Assembly: GCA_023053575.1 (NCBI GenBank)
Contig: JAKZAP010000018.1
Span: 6,014,001 to 6,078,000, forward strand
Direction: 5' to 3'
Origin: Branchinecta lynchi
Lineage: Eukaryota > Arthropoda > Branchiopoda > Anostraca > Branchinectidae
DNA: 64,000 nt
Part shown: positions 41,023 to 51,945 of the stretch, piece after piece
How the letters are laid out: each line of letters opens with the position of its first letter
Numbering within the stretch: the first letter of the stretch is position 1
Made by a program: the position numbers and the translations under genes
Notes under the pieces: generated by a model
Told to the model about the DNA's origin: nothing
Seen by the model: only the letters and a program-made list of their open reading frames with translations
Database searches by the model: none

Positions 41023-41749
41023 CCATTATGGACTTCATCAGAGACAACTCCCGAAGTCCCTTGATCTTTAAACAAAATTCTCGAGTCAGATTTTTTGTTA
41101 GGCTACCTGTGACTGGCTTTTTGCCGAAAAATCCTTCTTTATACTTCCCGCTTTCCAACAGCTCGCAGAATAAGGATAATTTTCAAAGGAATCAAACCAA
41201 ATTCGTCCTTCGCCGACTGCGAGAAAAGCTAAAAGGCCCATTCAAAGGTTCACCTTTTGAAGACTACTTCTATTGCTAACTTAGAAAAGCTGGCGAGATC
41301 GTATTCTTTGGCCTCACAACAAAATATTCAAACATAGACTCCTAGCCAAGTTCATGCAAAGTCCAATATATTAAAGGTTAACTACAGACATCGAGGTTGA
41401 TATCGGAAAATAACACTGAGACTGTCATAGAAAATAACCTATCCGAGCCGAAGGCGAGGTAGATTTTGAAAAACATCATCCGAGCATAGCGAGGTTGATA
41501 TGGACCGAGATGGAGGTAGCCTATGTTAACTATTATAACTTTTTCGAACAGAATTTTATTGGTAGGTCTTATACTTCTTTTGTTGTACTTTTTCGCTAAT
41601 GGTAGGGAATTTTGTTTTACTAAAGTACCAACCCAAACCTACTGTAGACCTGATAAAATGACTACTGTTGGGACCCAAGCATTTCAGTTTCTACCAATAT
41701 AGTCTTTTACTTTTTTGACAATTCAGATGACATTAAAATAGATGACACT
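41023..41749. other. Unassigned; contains an empty-site relative of the solo LTR
   Basis: At 41500-41560 the sequence CCGAGATGGAGGT..ATGTTAACTATTATAACTTTTTCGAACAGAAT matches the two sides of the solo LTR insertion at 45270-45290 and 45745-45785, without the LTR. The remainder is unassigned. Confidence 0.5.
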
Positions 41750-41900
41750 GTGACCAATAAACCATAAACAATTTTTTCGAAATAATTTAGAAGTCTAGGA
41801 CTCCATTCTCTGAGCCACGTAGACAAGCCAGGACCCACAAGACGGGATCTCATGGCGAAAACCAAATAAAACCAAATATATAATTTTGTTGGGGAAGACA
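41750..41900. repeat. Inverted repeat arm (left), about 151 bp
   Basis: The complement of 44784-44935 at roughly 90 percent identity by eye, including TTCGCCATGAGA, TCTACGTGGCTC and GAGTCCTAGACTTCTAAATT when read on the minus strand. The two arms bracket Helentron-like copy D. Confidence 0.75.
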
Positions 41901-44063
41901 GAAAAACAAGAGCTGAAAGCTCATATGGCACTTGTAAGAACAGTTAGCATGTTTGTCGAAAGAAATAGAAAACCGTGATTTTCGGGGAAGGCTGGATCTC
42001 TCTCCCGATATTCATTTCATCAGAAAATGGGCTTGATCTAGTAGATCTGAAATGGTTATACCACTCATTGACAACTGTATCTTCCTCCAACGATGATCGG
42101 ATCGGGGGAGGGACTATATTTTCAAGGCAATCTAATAGAGTCCCTAACATGCCTGCAAAGTTTCACGGTCACAGCACATCTGGAAGTACCCTAACTCGTG
42201 ATCATCGGAATTAGGGAAAACCCCCTCCAACTCCCCCCACTGTGACACGATCGGTCCTGTTTTGTCAATAATAATAATAATAATAATATAATATATTTGC
42301 AAATTGAATGGCAGGCCGTTAAGCCTCTACAATGTATCTATGGCTTATGCTTGTTCTTCCCTCCAAGTCCCATCCCGATCTCTCGACTCTAAGCGTTTCA
42401 AGAGATTTCTCCCCCCGCCTCCAGCTCCTTCCGATGCTATCGGATCCGTTCCAGACTTGAAATTGATCATCTGAGTCACTTGTTCTTGACACTTGACAAG
42501 TTTCATGCACGTCTGATCACCTGTTCCAAAGTTATGCATGTCAATAGAATCTCCCCCATGATCGTCGGATCGGGAAAATAACTATTTTCAAGTTGACCTG
42601 GAAGAGTACCTAATATGTCTGCCAAGTTTCATGGTCCTATTACATGTGGAAGTACCCTAACTCGTGATCACCGGAAATCCGGGAAAACCCCTTGCATCCC
42701 CTCTACTGTGACATCCCGATCCATCGACCCTAAGCATTTCACGACATTTCCGGTCCCCCCTCTAATCCTCCTTTCTTCGGATTTGGTCCAGACTTGAAAC
42801 TGAAAATCTGAGAAACTTGTTCTTCACAATTGTCAAGTTTTATGCATGTCCGATTATCCATTCCAGAGTTATGCATGTTTCTAGTTTCCGGACTCCCCTT
42901 CCCTCTACCCCCCCCCCCCCCCCCCGCGATAGCAGGATCGGGGAAGCGATTATTTCGATGTTAATCTGGTTGGTTCCCTCATATGCCTGTCAAGTTTTAT
43001 TGTGCTAGCTTATTTGGAAGCGTTTCACCAGATTTCCGGTTGCCCCTCCAGCTCCCCCCCCCCAGTGATCGGATCTGGTCCGGATTTGAAACTGAGCATC
43101 TGAAGCACTTGTTCTTGACATATGTCAAGTTTCTTGCATGTCTGATTACCCGTTCCAAAGTTATGCATGTTACTAGTTTCCGGATTTCTCATCCCTCCAC
43201 TCCTCCCACAATGATCGGATGGGGAAAGTGATTATTTCCAAGTTCTTCTGGTCGGTTCCCTGATATGCCTGCCAAATTTCATTGTCCTAGCTTATGTGGA
43301 AGCGTTTCATGAGATTTCCGGTGCCCCCTCCAGCCCCCCCCCCCCCCCCAAGTTATCGGATCTGGTCCGGATTTGAAATTGAGCTTCTGAAGCACTTGTT
43401 CTTGACATATGTCAAGTTTCAGGCATATCTGATTACCCGTTCAAAAGTTAGGCATGCTACTACTTTCCGGATTTCCCATCCCTCCACTGCCCCCAAGATG
43501 GCCGGATCGGGGAAGTGGTTATTTCCAAGTTAATTTGGTCGGTTTCCCAACACGCCTGCCAAGTTCCATCGTTCTAGCTTATGTGGAAGCGTTTCACGAG
43601 GTTTTGGGTGCCCCCCTCCAGCCCCCCCCCCCCAGTTATCGGCAATTGTTCTTGACATATGTCAAGTTTCACGCAAGTCCGATTACCCGTTCTAAAGTTA
43701 TGCATGTTACTAGTTTCCGGATTTCTTGTTGCTCCACCCCCCCCCCCACGATGGCCGGATCGGGGAAGTGACTGTTTCCATGTTAATCTGGTTCGGTCCC
43801 TTATACGCCTGCCAAGTTTCATCGTCCTAGCTTATGTGGAAGTGCCCAAACTAGCAAAACCGGGACAGACCGACAGACCGTCGTTTCCGGATTTCTCATC
43901 CCTCCACTCCCCCCACTATGATCGTATCCGGAATATGGTTATATCCAAGTTAATCTGGTTGGTTCCCTGATATTCCTGCTAAGCGTTTCACTAGATTTGT
44001 TTGACTTGGACTGACCATCTTTAAACCGTATCTATTCTCGCATTCGCTTTTTATACATCATGG

Positions 44064-44110
44064 CATGGCTCAGTGGTAGAAAACTGGACTGGCAACACAA
44101 AGGTCAAGTT
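44064..44110 (+). repeat. tRNA-derived fragment 1
   Basis: GGCATGGCTCAGTGGTAGAAAACTGGACTGGCAAC is an A-box-bearing 5-prime tRNA-like half inside copy D, preceded by the same 100 bp as the copy at 44333. It is truncated before any B box, so it is dead. Confidence 0.55.
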
Positions 44111-44332
44111 TCACGTATGTCTGATTACCCTTTCCAAAGTTATGCATGTTAATAGTTTCCGGATTTCCCATCCCTCCACTCCCCCCACTATGATCGGATC
44201 CGGAATATGATTACATCCAAGTTAATCTGGTTGGTTCGCTGATATTCCTGCCAAACGTTTCACTAGATTTGCTTGACTTGGACTGACCATCTTTAAACCG
44301 ATGTTATACCCGCATTCGCTTGTTGATACATC

Positions 44333-44405
44333 GTCGCATAGCTCAGTGGTAGAATACTGGACCGGTAACCGAAAGGTTTCTGGTTCAAACCTGGGCTCAG
44401 TCAGC
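44333..44405 (+). repeat. tRNA-Thr-like SINE head (degraded)
   Basis: Has TAGCTCAGTGGTAG (A-box/D-arm) and GGTTCAAACC (B-box/T-arm). The anticodon region CTGGACCGGTAACCG resembles tRNA-Thr(GGT) but with position 33 changed from T to C. The anticodon stem is poorly paired, so it is a tRNA-derived repeat rather than a working tRNA. Confidence 0.5.
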
Positions 44406-44695
44406 GCTTTGTTTTGCTCCCGTTTTACTTTTTGCTCCCGTTTTCTTATAGTTTCCGGACTCCCGGATCCGGGGAAAGTTGGATTGGGGAAGTGATTATT
44501 TGTAAGTTGATCTGGTCGGGTCCCTGATATGCCTGTGAAGTTTCATCGTCCTAGCTTGTGTGGAAGTGCCCAAACTAGCAAAACCTGGACAGACCGACAG
44601 AACGACAGAACGACAGACCGACAGACCGACAGAAATTACGATCGCTATATGGCACTTGAGTATGCTCAAGTGCCATAAAAACCACAAAAAAGACA

Positions 44696-44765
44696 GTAAG
44701 CAGAGGGTCCTGGGTTCAAATCCCGGCTGAGGAGCATTTTTGTCTATCAGTTCACTACTTATAAA
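44696..44765 (+). repeat. 3-prime half of a tRNA-Thr-like repeat
   Basis: TAAGCAGAGGGTCCTGGGTTCAAATCCCGGCTGAGGAGCATTTTTGT is almost identical to 45128-45175 and is followed by the same ATCAGTTCACTACTTATAAA. The 5-prime half is missing; it abuts the end of copy D. Confidence 0.65.
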
Positions 44766-44783
44766 ATGTTTCCATCTCAAGGG

Positions 44784-44935
44784 TGTCTTCCCCATTAAAA
44801 TTATATATTTAGTTTTATTTGGTTTTCGCCATGAGACCCCGTCTTGTGGGTCTTGGTTTGTCTACGTGGCTCCGACAATGGAGTCCTAGACTTCTAAATT
44901 ATATTCGAAAAAATTGTTTATGGTTTATTTGTCAC
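44784..44935. repeat. Inverted repeat arm (right), about 151 bp
   Basis: The partner of 41750-41900. Identity ends at GTCAC on the outer side and at TGTCTTCCCC on the inner side. Confidence 0.75.
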
Positions 44936-45090
44936 GGTAAAAGTCCCTTGTGTAAAGTGCCATCTATATTATTAATTTCCGTGACATGGGGATGTGAACT
45001 GGTTAGATGAATTTGCCTTCGGGCGGGATCACAGTTCCCATGGCCGGCTTCTACCAGACTTTTGTAGTGGTTTCCGAACTCTGTTCACAA

Positions 45091-45166
45091 GCCCCTCGGT
45101 AGCTCAGTTGGTAGAGCGACTGCTTTGTAAGCAGAGGGTCCTGGATTCAAATCCCGGCTGAGGAGC
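45091..45166 (+). tRNA. tRNA-Thr(UGU)-like gene, slightly degraded
   Basis: The cloverleaf parts are readable: D-arm TAGCTCAGTTGGTAGAGC, anticodon loop TTTGTAA (anticodon UGU, Thr), T-arm CTGGATTCAAATCCCGG and acceptor CCCTCGG with CTGAGGA, followed by a T-run after 4 nt. There are two flaws: an A at position 53 that breaks one T-stem pair, and a C-A pair at the acceptor end. A second 3-prime half at 44696 suggests duplication or a SINE. It could be a functional tRNA or a recent pseudogene. Confidence 0.5.
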
Positions 45167-45289
45167 ATTTTTGTTTATCAGTTCACTACTTATAAACTAA
45201 ATTCAGAAGCCATCTAGCGGTCGTGAAAATACCTACAAATTTTAAATGGCCTTCAACGTTGTTATTCCGATGTGAACCGAGATGGGAGG

Positions 45290-45744
45290 TGTGACGACCC
45301 AGGGTCACCAAGTACGGTAACACCACTGGACGTCACTGCGAGGTCTCTAGCCTAGCTGGCGTACTAGACGCCGTCCCGTTAGAGACTTAAAAAAAAAAAA
45401 AAATAAGCCTATATACCTCACAAAGTTAGGGGTAAAGAAAGAATACCTTTTATTGGTTATAATCAATCACACTGTACATAATACTCCTCAGGTACTTTAT
45501 ACTCAATTAACAATATCTCTTCCAAAAGACCGAACTAACCGTCTCCTTTACTTAAACATTATATTATTCATAATAACTATTATCTGGTTAACTTTTCTAA
45601 ATATAATTGACTTTCCTTATTTTATGCATAATTTAACTATTATTTAAAATTGACCATTTAATAATTATTATTCACTTTATTACATTTTCCCATATCTTAT
45701 GAATACAGTCACGGCTCGTGATACTTATCAATAAATCCGTGACA
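45290..45744 (+). mobile_element. Solo LTR, 455 bp
   Basis: Starts TGTGACG and ends GTGACA, flanked by the 5-bp direct repeat GGAGG (45285-45289 and 45745-45749). An AATAAA occurs just before the end. A related unoccupied sequence without the insert is at 41500-41560. No internal retroelement sequence adjoins it. The family is unknown; it is not obviously related to the LTR at 51946-52535. Confidence 0.75.
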
Positions 45745-45769
45745 GGAGGTATGTTAACTATTCTAACTT

Positions 45770-46960
45770 TTTCGAACAGAATATTTAAAATATACGACTG
45801 GCAGACAGAAGGCCCAAGAGTAATACCAGTTAGAAACAATAACCAAGAAACACAGTACTGCATCCGCAAAACTGTATGTCAGACAGAATGAAAATGAGCG
45901 CCACAGGCGAAATTTTTTAATAGGCGATGACTTTTTTCGGCCAAAACGATACTTCCCTGCAACAAAATCTATTTCGCTTTTAAAGCAGCCCAAGCCCCGA
46001 AATTCCAAGCCTAAAATCCGGATGAAATGACACGACTTTCCAGTAAGTGAAGCGTACTAAGAAAGGCGCCGCAGGCAAATTCTGTGGAATCCTGTATGAT
46101 CAGAACGTCTTTTCAGATCCCAAATAGCAGGATCTACCCGTCTTTCTTTGTTCACGACGAACCAAGAAAAATGTGAGACATTTAATTGGAAGTTGGATAA
46201 TGTGCTTCGATCCTTTCCAGAAAAGAAGTATTGATCATCTAAAAAAAAAAAATTAAATGGAGTTGACTTGTTCTGAATTTAAAGTTAAAACACAAAATAA
46301 AAATCAATTGACGTGTTGCAGCAATCAGACCCGTCATTAAATATTCTCTCATTGATCACGAAACCGATTTAATTTTAAGCGTCGGAATGGAGAAAAATTG
46401 TTATCATTAAATGGTTTCTACTAGAATACAAAAGAATCTTTGCATGAAACTAACAAATTATTGGAAATGTACGCCACAAGCAAATCAACCTGATTTTTAC
46501 TTGGATCGAGAGATATTAGTACAAAACAGATCGTGTTAAAACTTAGGTTAATTCAAGATTTGACAACTGTCTTTTATCGGTCATGGAAGCTTACATCTAA
46601 CAAACATGCTTCTCATTCTGACAAATATGATTAAAGACCTCTGAACGACTATAAATAGCCTGCCTCTCGAAACATGCGACTGAGAATGCTCGAAAACCCA
46701 GAACAGCCGACGCCATAGTAACTAGCCTTACTGACTTCTCTGGGCGTACTGCCAAACCCCCATTTAGCTTTTCTGGGTGAGAGACCAGTTGTGCTGAATA
46801 TTCATAGTCGGGCGCTCTAAGAGCGCCCGTTTTAGCTAAATTTATTTGGTTGGGCGATCTGCGAGCACCCGTTTTAGCTAAAACTTTGTGGTCGGGCGCT
46901 CTGCGAGCGCCCGTTTTAGCTTTTTTTTCTTTCTTCGAGGGGGGGTGGTACCAACCCCAC
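45770..46960. repeat. Inverted duplication, left arm
   Basis: Complementary to 48660-49535 over most of its length: TTCGCCTGTGGCGCTCATTTTC, AATGTCTCACATTTTTCTTGG, TTCGTCGTGAACAAAG and the GGGCGCTC modules all recur in the opposite orientation. Divergence is moderate with several indels. It may be two insertions of one interspersed element. The frames inside have no recognisable domain. Confidence 0.7.
46805..46925 (+). repeat. Three-unit palindromic repeat GGGCGCTCTGCGAGCGCCC
   Basis: TCGGGCGCTC(T)(A/G)(C/A)GAGCGCCCGTTTTAGCTAAA occurs three times at about 46808, 46852 and 46892. Each unit can form a 7-8 bp GC-rich hairpin. Confidence 0.8.
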
Positions 46961-47011
46961 CCCCACCCCCATAGTGACACCCCTGTTTCTATCAATGAAG
47001 TATTTTACATA

Positions 47012-47166
47012 CACTGTAAAAAAAAATCTTGCGGTATTTGCTACTGGGATTAATCTTGTCTTTATTGAGATAAGATTATCCCTAATTCGGACTAATTTTA
47101 TCCCAATATAGATAAAATCCCAGTAGTAAAATACTACATCCTTATTCGTATAAACTTTTTACAGTG
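47012..47166. mobile_element. Tc1/mariner-type MITE, 155 bp
   Basis: The ends CACTGTAAAAA and TTTTTACAGTG are exact complements, flanked by TA on both sides (47010-47011, 47167-47168). An inner pair CTACTGGGAT / ATCCCAGTAG extends the fold-back. There is no coding sequence. Confidence 0.85.
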
Positions 47167-47384
47167 TATTTGGCGATGCAGATACCAAATGCGTATGCAG
47201 ATGCCATCTAGTGGTCACAGAATTAAAATTAATCCAAACCAGTGAACCGCTTGATGGCAACTGATGCAAGGCTTGGTAAGAGGATGAAAGTAGGAATTGG
47301 CCATTCATGGGTTTGTTGTGATAATTTGTAAGCAACACCCTCGAGATAAAAATCATCATATGGGCCCTTTGGAATCAAGAGACT

Positions 47385-48605
47385 GTATGGTTTGTTATAA
47401 AAAAAAGCATCTTATTTTTGCACTTGGCTGTTACGCACTTTAAGGGCGCTAGAAGTTCATCTGTAAGGCAAAACCCTTTAGGCAAAAATTATGAAGGGCT
47501 CACCGTGATCATTAAAATATATATTTTGTTCGAAAGTGTTTTTTGTACTTTAAGAAATTGACTTGTAAGGAAAACCCTTGAAACAAAAATGATTGGGACT
47601 ATGGGCCTTTGTGGGATCACGAATGTCCTTTGATCAAAAGTATTTTTTTCACTTTTCGGTTAAGATGCACACTTTAAGTGTGCTAGAAACTCATTTCTAA
47701 GCAAAACCCGTGAGGCAAAAATGATCATGGGCCCATGGGGATCATGAGAATGTATATTTTGCTTAAAATTATTTGTTTGTACGTTCTGGCTAAGACGAGT
47801 ACTTTAAGGGATGGTCAAATCTGGGAAGTGACAATTTCTACTCCAATGTTGTCGAGTCTCTCAATTTTCATTGCCCTTGCACATCTGGAAGTATCTTAAC
47901 TCGCTATCACCGGAATTCCGGCCCCCCCCCCCTCCAACTTCCCCCGAAGTGCCTGAATCTGCTCCGGTTCTGTCACTGATGTACCAATGACATGTGCTTG
48001 TTCTTTCCAACAATTTTCCTCCCGATCGCTCTACCCACATTCATCCGTTCCACATTCATCTGATCAAATCCCCCCTCCCTCCACTCTCCAAACGATGGTC
48101 GGATAGGGAAATTGACTATTTATCTGGTCGGGTTCCTGATATTCCTACCAAGTTTCATTGTCCTAGCCCACCTGGAAGTAAGCTAACTCCGGATCACCGG
48201 ATTTCCACCCCCCCCCCCCCCCCCCTTCAACTCCCCCCACAGTGCGCCAATCCTGTCCAGTTCTGTCAATGATGTACATAGGTCTTGTGCTTGTTGTTCT
48301 GACCAAGTCTCATCCCGGTCGCTCTACTAACGGTGACATAAGATTTCCGATTCCCCCTCTGACCCCCCCCCCCCACATTCATCGGATTCGGGCCGGACTT
48401 AAAATGGGACGTCTGAGACACGAGGTCTTTTAAGAGATCAAGTTTTGTTAAGATCCAATAACCCGTTCGCAAGTTACGCATTCCACTAATTCTACTTGGT
48501 CAGGTCTCTGATACTCCTGCCAAGTTTCACCGTTCTGGCACATCTCGACCGACCGACCGAAAAGTGTATACGGCACTTGAGCGGAGCTGCAAGTGCCATA
48601 CAAAA
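47385..48605 (+). mobile_element. Helentron-like minisatellite element, copy E
   Basis: It starts with three units of about 115-130 bp (CACTTTAAGGGCGCTAGAA, AAAACCCTTTAGGCAAAAAT), also present in copy B. These are followed by GCATCTGGAAGTATC, C-runs, GTTCTTTCCAACAA and GCCAAGTTTCA modules. It ends in the hairpin GGCACTTGAGC / GCTGCAAGTGCC at 48572-48597. Confidence 0.5.
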
Positions 48606-48659
48606 GTAAGAATTCAAAAAATCTGGTTAAGCCAGAAGAAAGCTAAACCAGTTGGGTGT

Positions 48660-49535
48660 TAGGTGCAGGGCCGTCGCTAGGGGGGGGGGGGGGGGCGATC
48701 CCCACACCACCACCCCCGCCTTGAAGTAAGAAGAAAGCTAAAACTGCAGAGCGCCCGACCATAAAAATTCATCTCGCCCAGGAAAGCAAAATGGGGGGCT
48801 GGCAGTGCGCCCGGAAAAAGTCAGTTAGGCTAGTTCAGGATTACCAAGACTTTTCTAAACCAACACGATGAGTTGTGTACCAACATCTCGCAATTCAATT
48901 AAAAATCAGGCTGCTTTTGCTTGTCGTGGACGTTTTCAAGAATTTGTTTGTTTCATGCAAAGATTCTTCGCATTTTAACAGAAAAGAATTTTCCTCCAGT
49001 GCGACGAAATCGGCTTCGTTAGTGAGCAATGAGAGAAGATGTGATGACAGGCCTGATTATTACAACGCTTCACTTGATTTTTTATTTTGTTTTTAACTGT
49101 AAATTCAGAACTGCTCTGTTTAAGTTTTTTCTGGATGATCAGTACTTCGTTTTCGGAAAGAGTCAAATTGAAGAACATGACCAACTTCCAGCTAAATGTC
49201 TCACATTTTTTTGGATTCGTCGTGAACAAAGACAGACGAGCAGACGCGTGCTGAATGGCCTCTTGCTTTCATTTGGGATTCGAAAGGACGTTCCAATCCT
49301 ACCGGATTCCACAAACTGTGCCTGCAGCGCCTTTTGTAGTAGGCTCTATTCACTGGAAGGTCGCGTCATTTCATTCGGGTTTGCATGGAATTTACGGCTT
49401 GGACCACATTAAAAGCTAGGTTTTGTTGGGGGGAAGTAGTGTTTTGCCCGAAAGAAGTCATAGCTTACATCAAAAAATTCGCCTGCGGCGATCAATCATT
49501 TTCATTCTGTCTGATATGCAGTCTTCATTCTGTGT
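48660..49535. repeat. Inverted duplication, right arm
   Basis: The partner of 45770-46960. It begins with the GGGGCGATCC..GCCCGACC end and finishes near AAAATTCGCCTGCGGCGATC..CATTCTGTCTGATATGC. Shorter than the left arm because of deletions. Confidence 0.7.
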
Positions 49536-49604
49536 AATATCCAGGAATGGGTTCGACGAATAGCCTACTTCAAGATCAGAAAATTCAGTCATGGCACAAG
49601 GAAA

Positions 49605-50119
49605 ATGACCATGCAGAATCGCTGCGCTTTTACGCCAAGACAAAAGATTGCTAGGGTGAAGAAATTTACCTTAAGTGTGGTCTGTCCTATGATGAACTTA
49701 TGTTATTTATGGGTTTTTAGAGGGGATGGTTTACCTCTTGGAAAAAGAAGAAAATATTTGGGGAAAGTTAGGGTTAAAACTGGTCCTTACTCTTGCCCTA
49801 TGTGTGGATGCAACAATGAAAGTATGAGTCATTTTGTGGGAGAGTGTGAGGAACTGAATGGGTTGAGACAAGAGTTGTTTGGAGTGAGAGCGTGTGGGAG
49901 TGAGTGGATAATTGAGAGAATGAAAGAGAGAAGTTTCCAGGCTATTCAACTGTTTGGAAGGTTCCTCCGGATAGGGTTGGCACACAGGGAAAATTGTATA
50001 TACGTGTAAATTTAAATATTGACATAGTGTTCTTGTTTTTATATATTTTTGTTTTGTTGTTTTGGCGTGATGGCCCTGGTTTGCTTTTATGCATTAAATA
50101 TCTATCTATCTATCTATCG
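49605..50119 (+). pseudogene. LINE 3-prime end with a CCHC tail and (TATC)n terminus
   Basis: The frame ending at 50009 contains CPMCGCNNESMSHFVGECEE, a C-x2-C-x8-H-x4-C zinc finger characteristic of LINE ORF2 C-termini, followed by a LRQELFG tail and a FGRFLRIGLAHREN end like the remnant at 3096-3290. Upstream GDGLPLGKRRKYLGK fits the usual pre-finger region. The copy ends at 50094-50119 in TATC repeats. 5-prime truncated; the RT is absent. Confidence 0.7.
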
Positions 50120-50269
50120 GGCTGTGGGGTTGGGCTTTTGCGGAAGTGAATTCCTCTTATCACGAATGACGTTCATCTTGACCTTACATACTCGGTCTAA
50201 TGTTTCTTTAAATTCGTACAGTTTCCTGCATATAGTCCTGTGCTATTGTTTCTAATTGGGGCATCACGT

Positions 50270-51030
50270 TCCCCATCCTATCCGACCACCGTGGGGGAGT
50301 GGAGCGATGGCAAATCCGGAATCTTGAGGTAAGTATAACTTTGGAACGGGTGATCGGATCTTAATTAAACTTGATATTTGGAACGACCTTGTGTCTCAAA
50401 TGTCACACTTCAAGTCCGGAATGGATCCGGTGACTTTGGGGGGCGTAGGAGGGGGAACCAGAAATCGTGAGACTTGTTCAGAGTGGGCAGATCGGGGTGA
50501 AACTTGGTGGGAAGAACAAGCACCGGTTGACCGGATCCGAGCACTGTGGGGGGGGGGGGGGAGAGCTGGAGTGGGGGTTCCGCAGTTCCGGTGATCCCGA
50601 GTTAAGATGCTTATACATGTGCTAGGACGATGAACTCGGCAGGCGAATCATGGACTCAACAATTTTAACTCAAGAACAGTTGTTTCTCGGACTTGACGAT
50701 CGTGGGAGGAGTGGAGGGAGGGGTAATCCGGAATCCTGTGAAATGTCCAGCTTTTGAACGGACGATCGGATCTTAATGAAACTTGATATTCGGAAAGAGC
50801 TCTTGTCTCTGATGTCATATTTCAAGTGCGGATAGGATCCGATCAATGCGGGGGAGTCAGGAGGGGGGGGGGGATACTGGAAATTTTGTGAGACACTTAG
50901 AGTGTAGCGATTAGGATGACACTTGGTAGGAAGAACAAGCGTATCCTAAAATTAGAGACTTGACAAGATTGGCTAAGAAATTGTCACTTCCCACATCCGA
51001 CCATCCCTTAAAGTACTCACCTTATAACCG
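50270..51030 (-). mobile_element. Helentron-like minisatellite element, copy F (minus)
   Basis: Reverse-oriented modules: CCGACCACCGTGGGGGAGTGG, AACGGGTGATCGGATC, AAACTTGATATTTGGAACGACC and ACTTGGTGGGAAGAACAAGC. It ends with TTGTCACTTCCCACATCCGACC..CCTTATAACCGCAAAGTAG, as in copy C. It abuts the GGGATCCC element to its right. Confidence 0.5.
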
Positions 51031-51039
51031 CAAAGTAGA

Positions 51040-51845
51040 AACAAGACCAAAGGTTTCGACGGGATCCCAAAAATCTAATATTTGATCCAGACAATTGCGA
51101 ACGAACTACCATACTTGTCCAGAAAAAAAAGGTCAGAAACGAATTCAGCGTATCACCTTATCCGTATAAAGAACATCTAATCAACTTCAAGTAAAAGTTG
51201 AACTTGTAAAAAAAAAATCCGGTTTCAACCGGATTCCAAACGAACTATATGTCCAGGTAAAAAAAAGATTGTCATATACAAATTCAGCGTGTTTTTTTAC
51301 CCCTAGATCTGTCATCTAATCAACTTCAAATAAAACTTTTGCTTTTAACAAATTTTCCGGTTTGGCCTGATTCCGGCCGAACAAGTTGTCCTGGTAGAAA
51401 ATACTATTCCCATAAGGGTTCAGCATGTCTTCTTACCCCTTAATCGAACATCTAATCAACTTAAAACAAAACTTTTACTTTGAACAAACTTTCCGGTTTT
51501 GGCCGAATTCCGGGCGAACTACTTGCCCGGCGAGAAAATAGTTTTCACCATCGTGTTCAGCACGTCTTCTGATCCCTAAATCGAACATCTAATCAACTTC
51601 AAATAAAACTTTTACTTTTAACGGACTTTCCGGTTCCGGTTTTGGCCGGATTCCGGGCTAACTACTTGTCCGGCGAAAAAATGTGTTTCACCATCATGTT
51701 CAGTATGTCTTCTTATCCCTAAATCGAACATATAATCAACTTCAAATAAAACTTTTACTTTTAACAAACTTTCCGGTTTTGGCCGGATTCCGGGCGAACT
51801 ACTTGTCCGATGACAAAATGGTTTTCACCATCGTGTTCAGCATGT
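51040..51845 (+). mobile_element. GGGATCCC minisatellite element, third copy, cut by the gap
   Basis: The left end AGACCAAAGGTTTCGACGGGATCCC matches 12090. Five to six units of about 115-130 bp follow; the later ones are much more alike than those at 12-13 kb (AACTTTCCGGTTTTGGCC, GGATTCCGGGCGAACTACTT, TTTCACCATCGTGTTCAGCA), so this array expanded recently. The array runs straight into the assembly gap. Confidence 0.65.
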
Positions 51846-51945
51846 NNNNNNNNNNNNNNNNNNNNNNNNNNNNNNNNNNNNNNNNNNNNNNNNNNNNNNN
51901 NNNNNNNNNNNNNNNNNNNNNNNNNNNNNNNNNNNNNNNNNNNNN
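51846..51945. other. Assembly gap (100 N)
   Basis: Exactly 100 Ns, a conventional placeholder for a gap of unknown length. It falls inside the minisatellite, where short-read assemblies often break, and hides the start of the 5-prime LTR. Confidence 0.98.

Larger units (their letters stand above)
41907..44680 (+). mobile_element. Helentron-like minisatellite element, copy D
   Basis: The left end AGAGCTGAAAGCTCATATGGCACTTG matches copy B. The core is at least six units of about 250-310 bp carrying TTCTTGACATATGTCAAGTTTC, GTTCCAAAGTTATGCATG, TCCCATCCCTCCACTCCCC, GGATCGGGGAAGTGATTATT and GCCTGCCAAGTTTCAT. The right end is the best hairpin of the family at 44649-44676: 12 paired bases (ATGGCACTTGAG) around TATG, then AAAA. 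It contains two tRNA-derived insertions and a (TAA)n run near 42270. Confidence 0.55.

Noticed and set aside
42817..43970. Overlapping Pro-rich frames with repeated SFRISHPSTPP-like sequence
   Set aside because: They are translations of the tandem repeat unit of copy D, not a gene.
45453..45647. 64-codon hydrophobic frame
   Set aside because: Falls inside the solo LTR; AT-rich composition gives an apparent membrane segment.
46597..46995. 132-codon minus-strand frame with repeated KTGARRAPD
   Set aside because: Produced by the three-unit GGGCGCTC palindromic repeat.
49029..49412. 127-codon frame in the right arm of the inverted duplication
   Set aside because: The corresponding part of the left arm is interrupted and no motif is recognisable, so coding is not supported.
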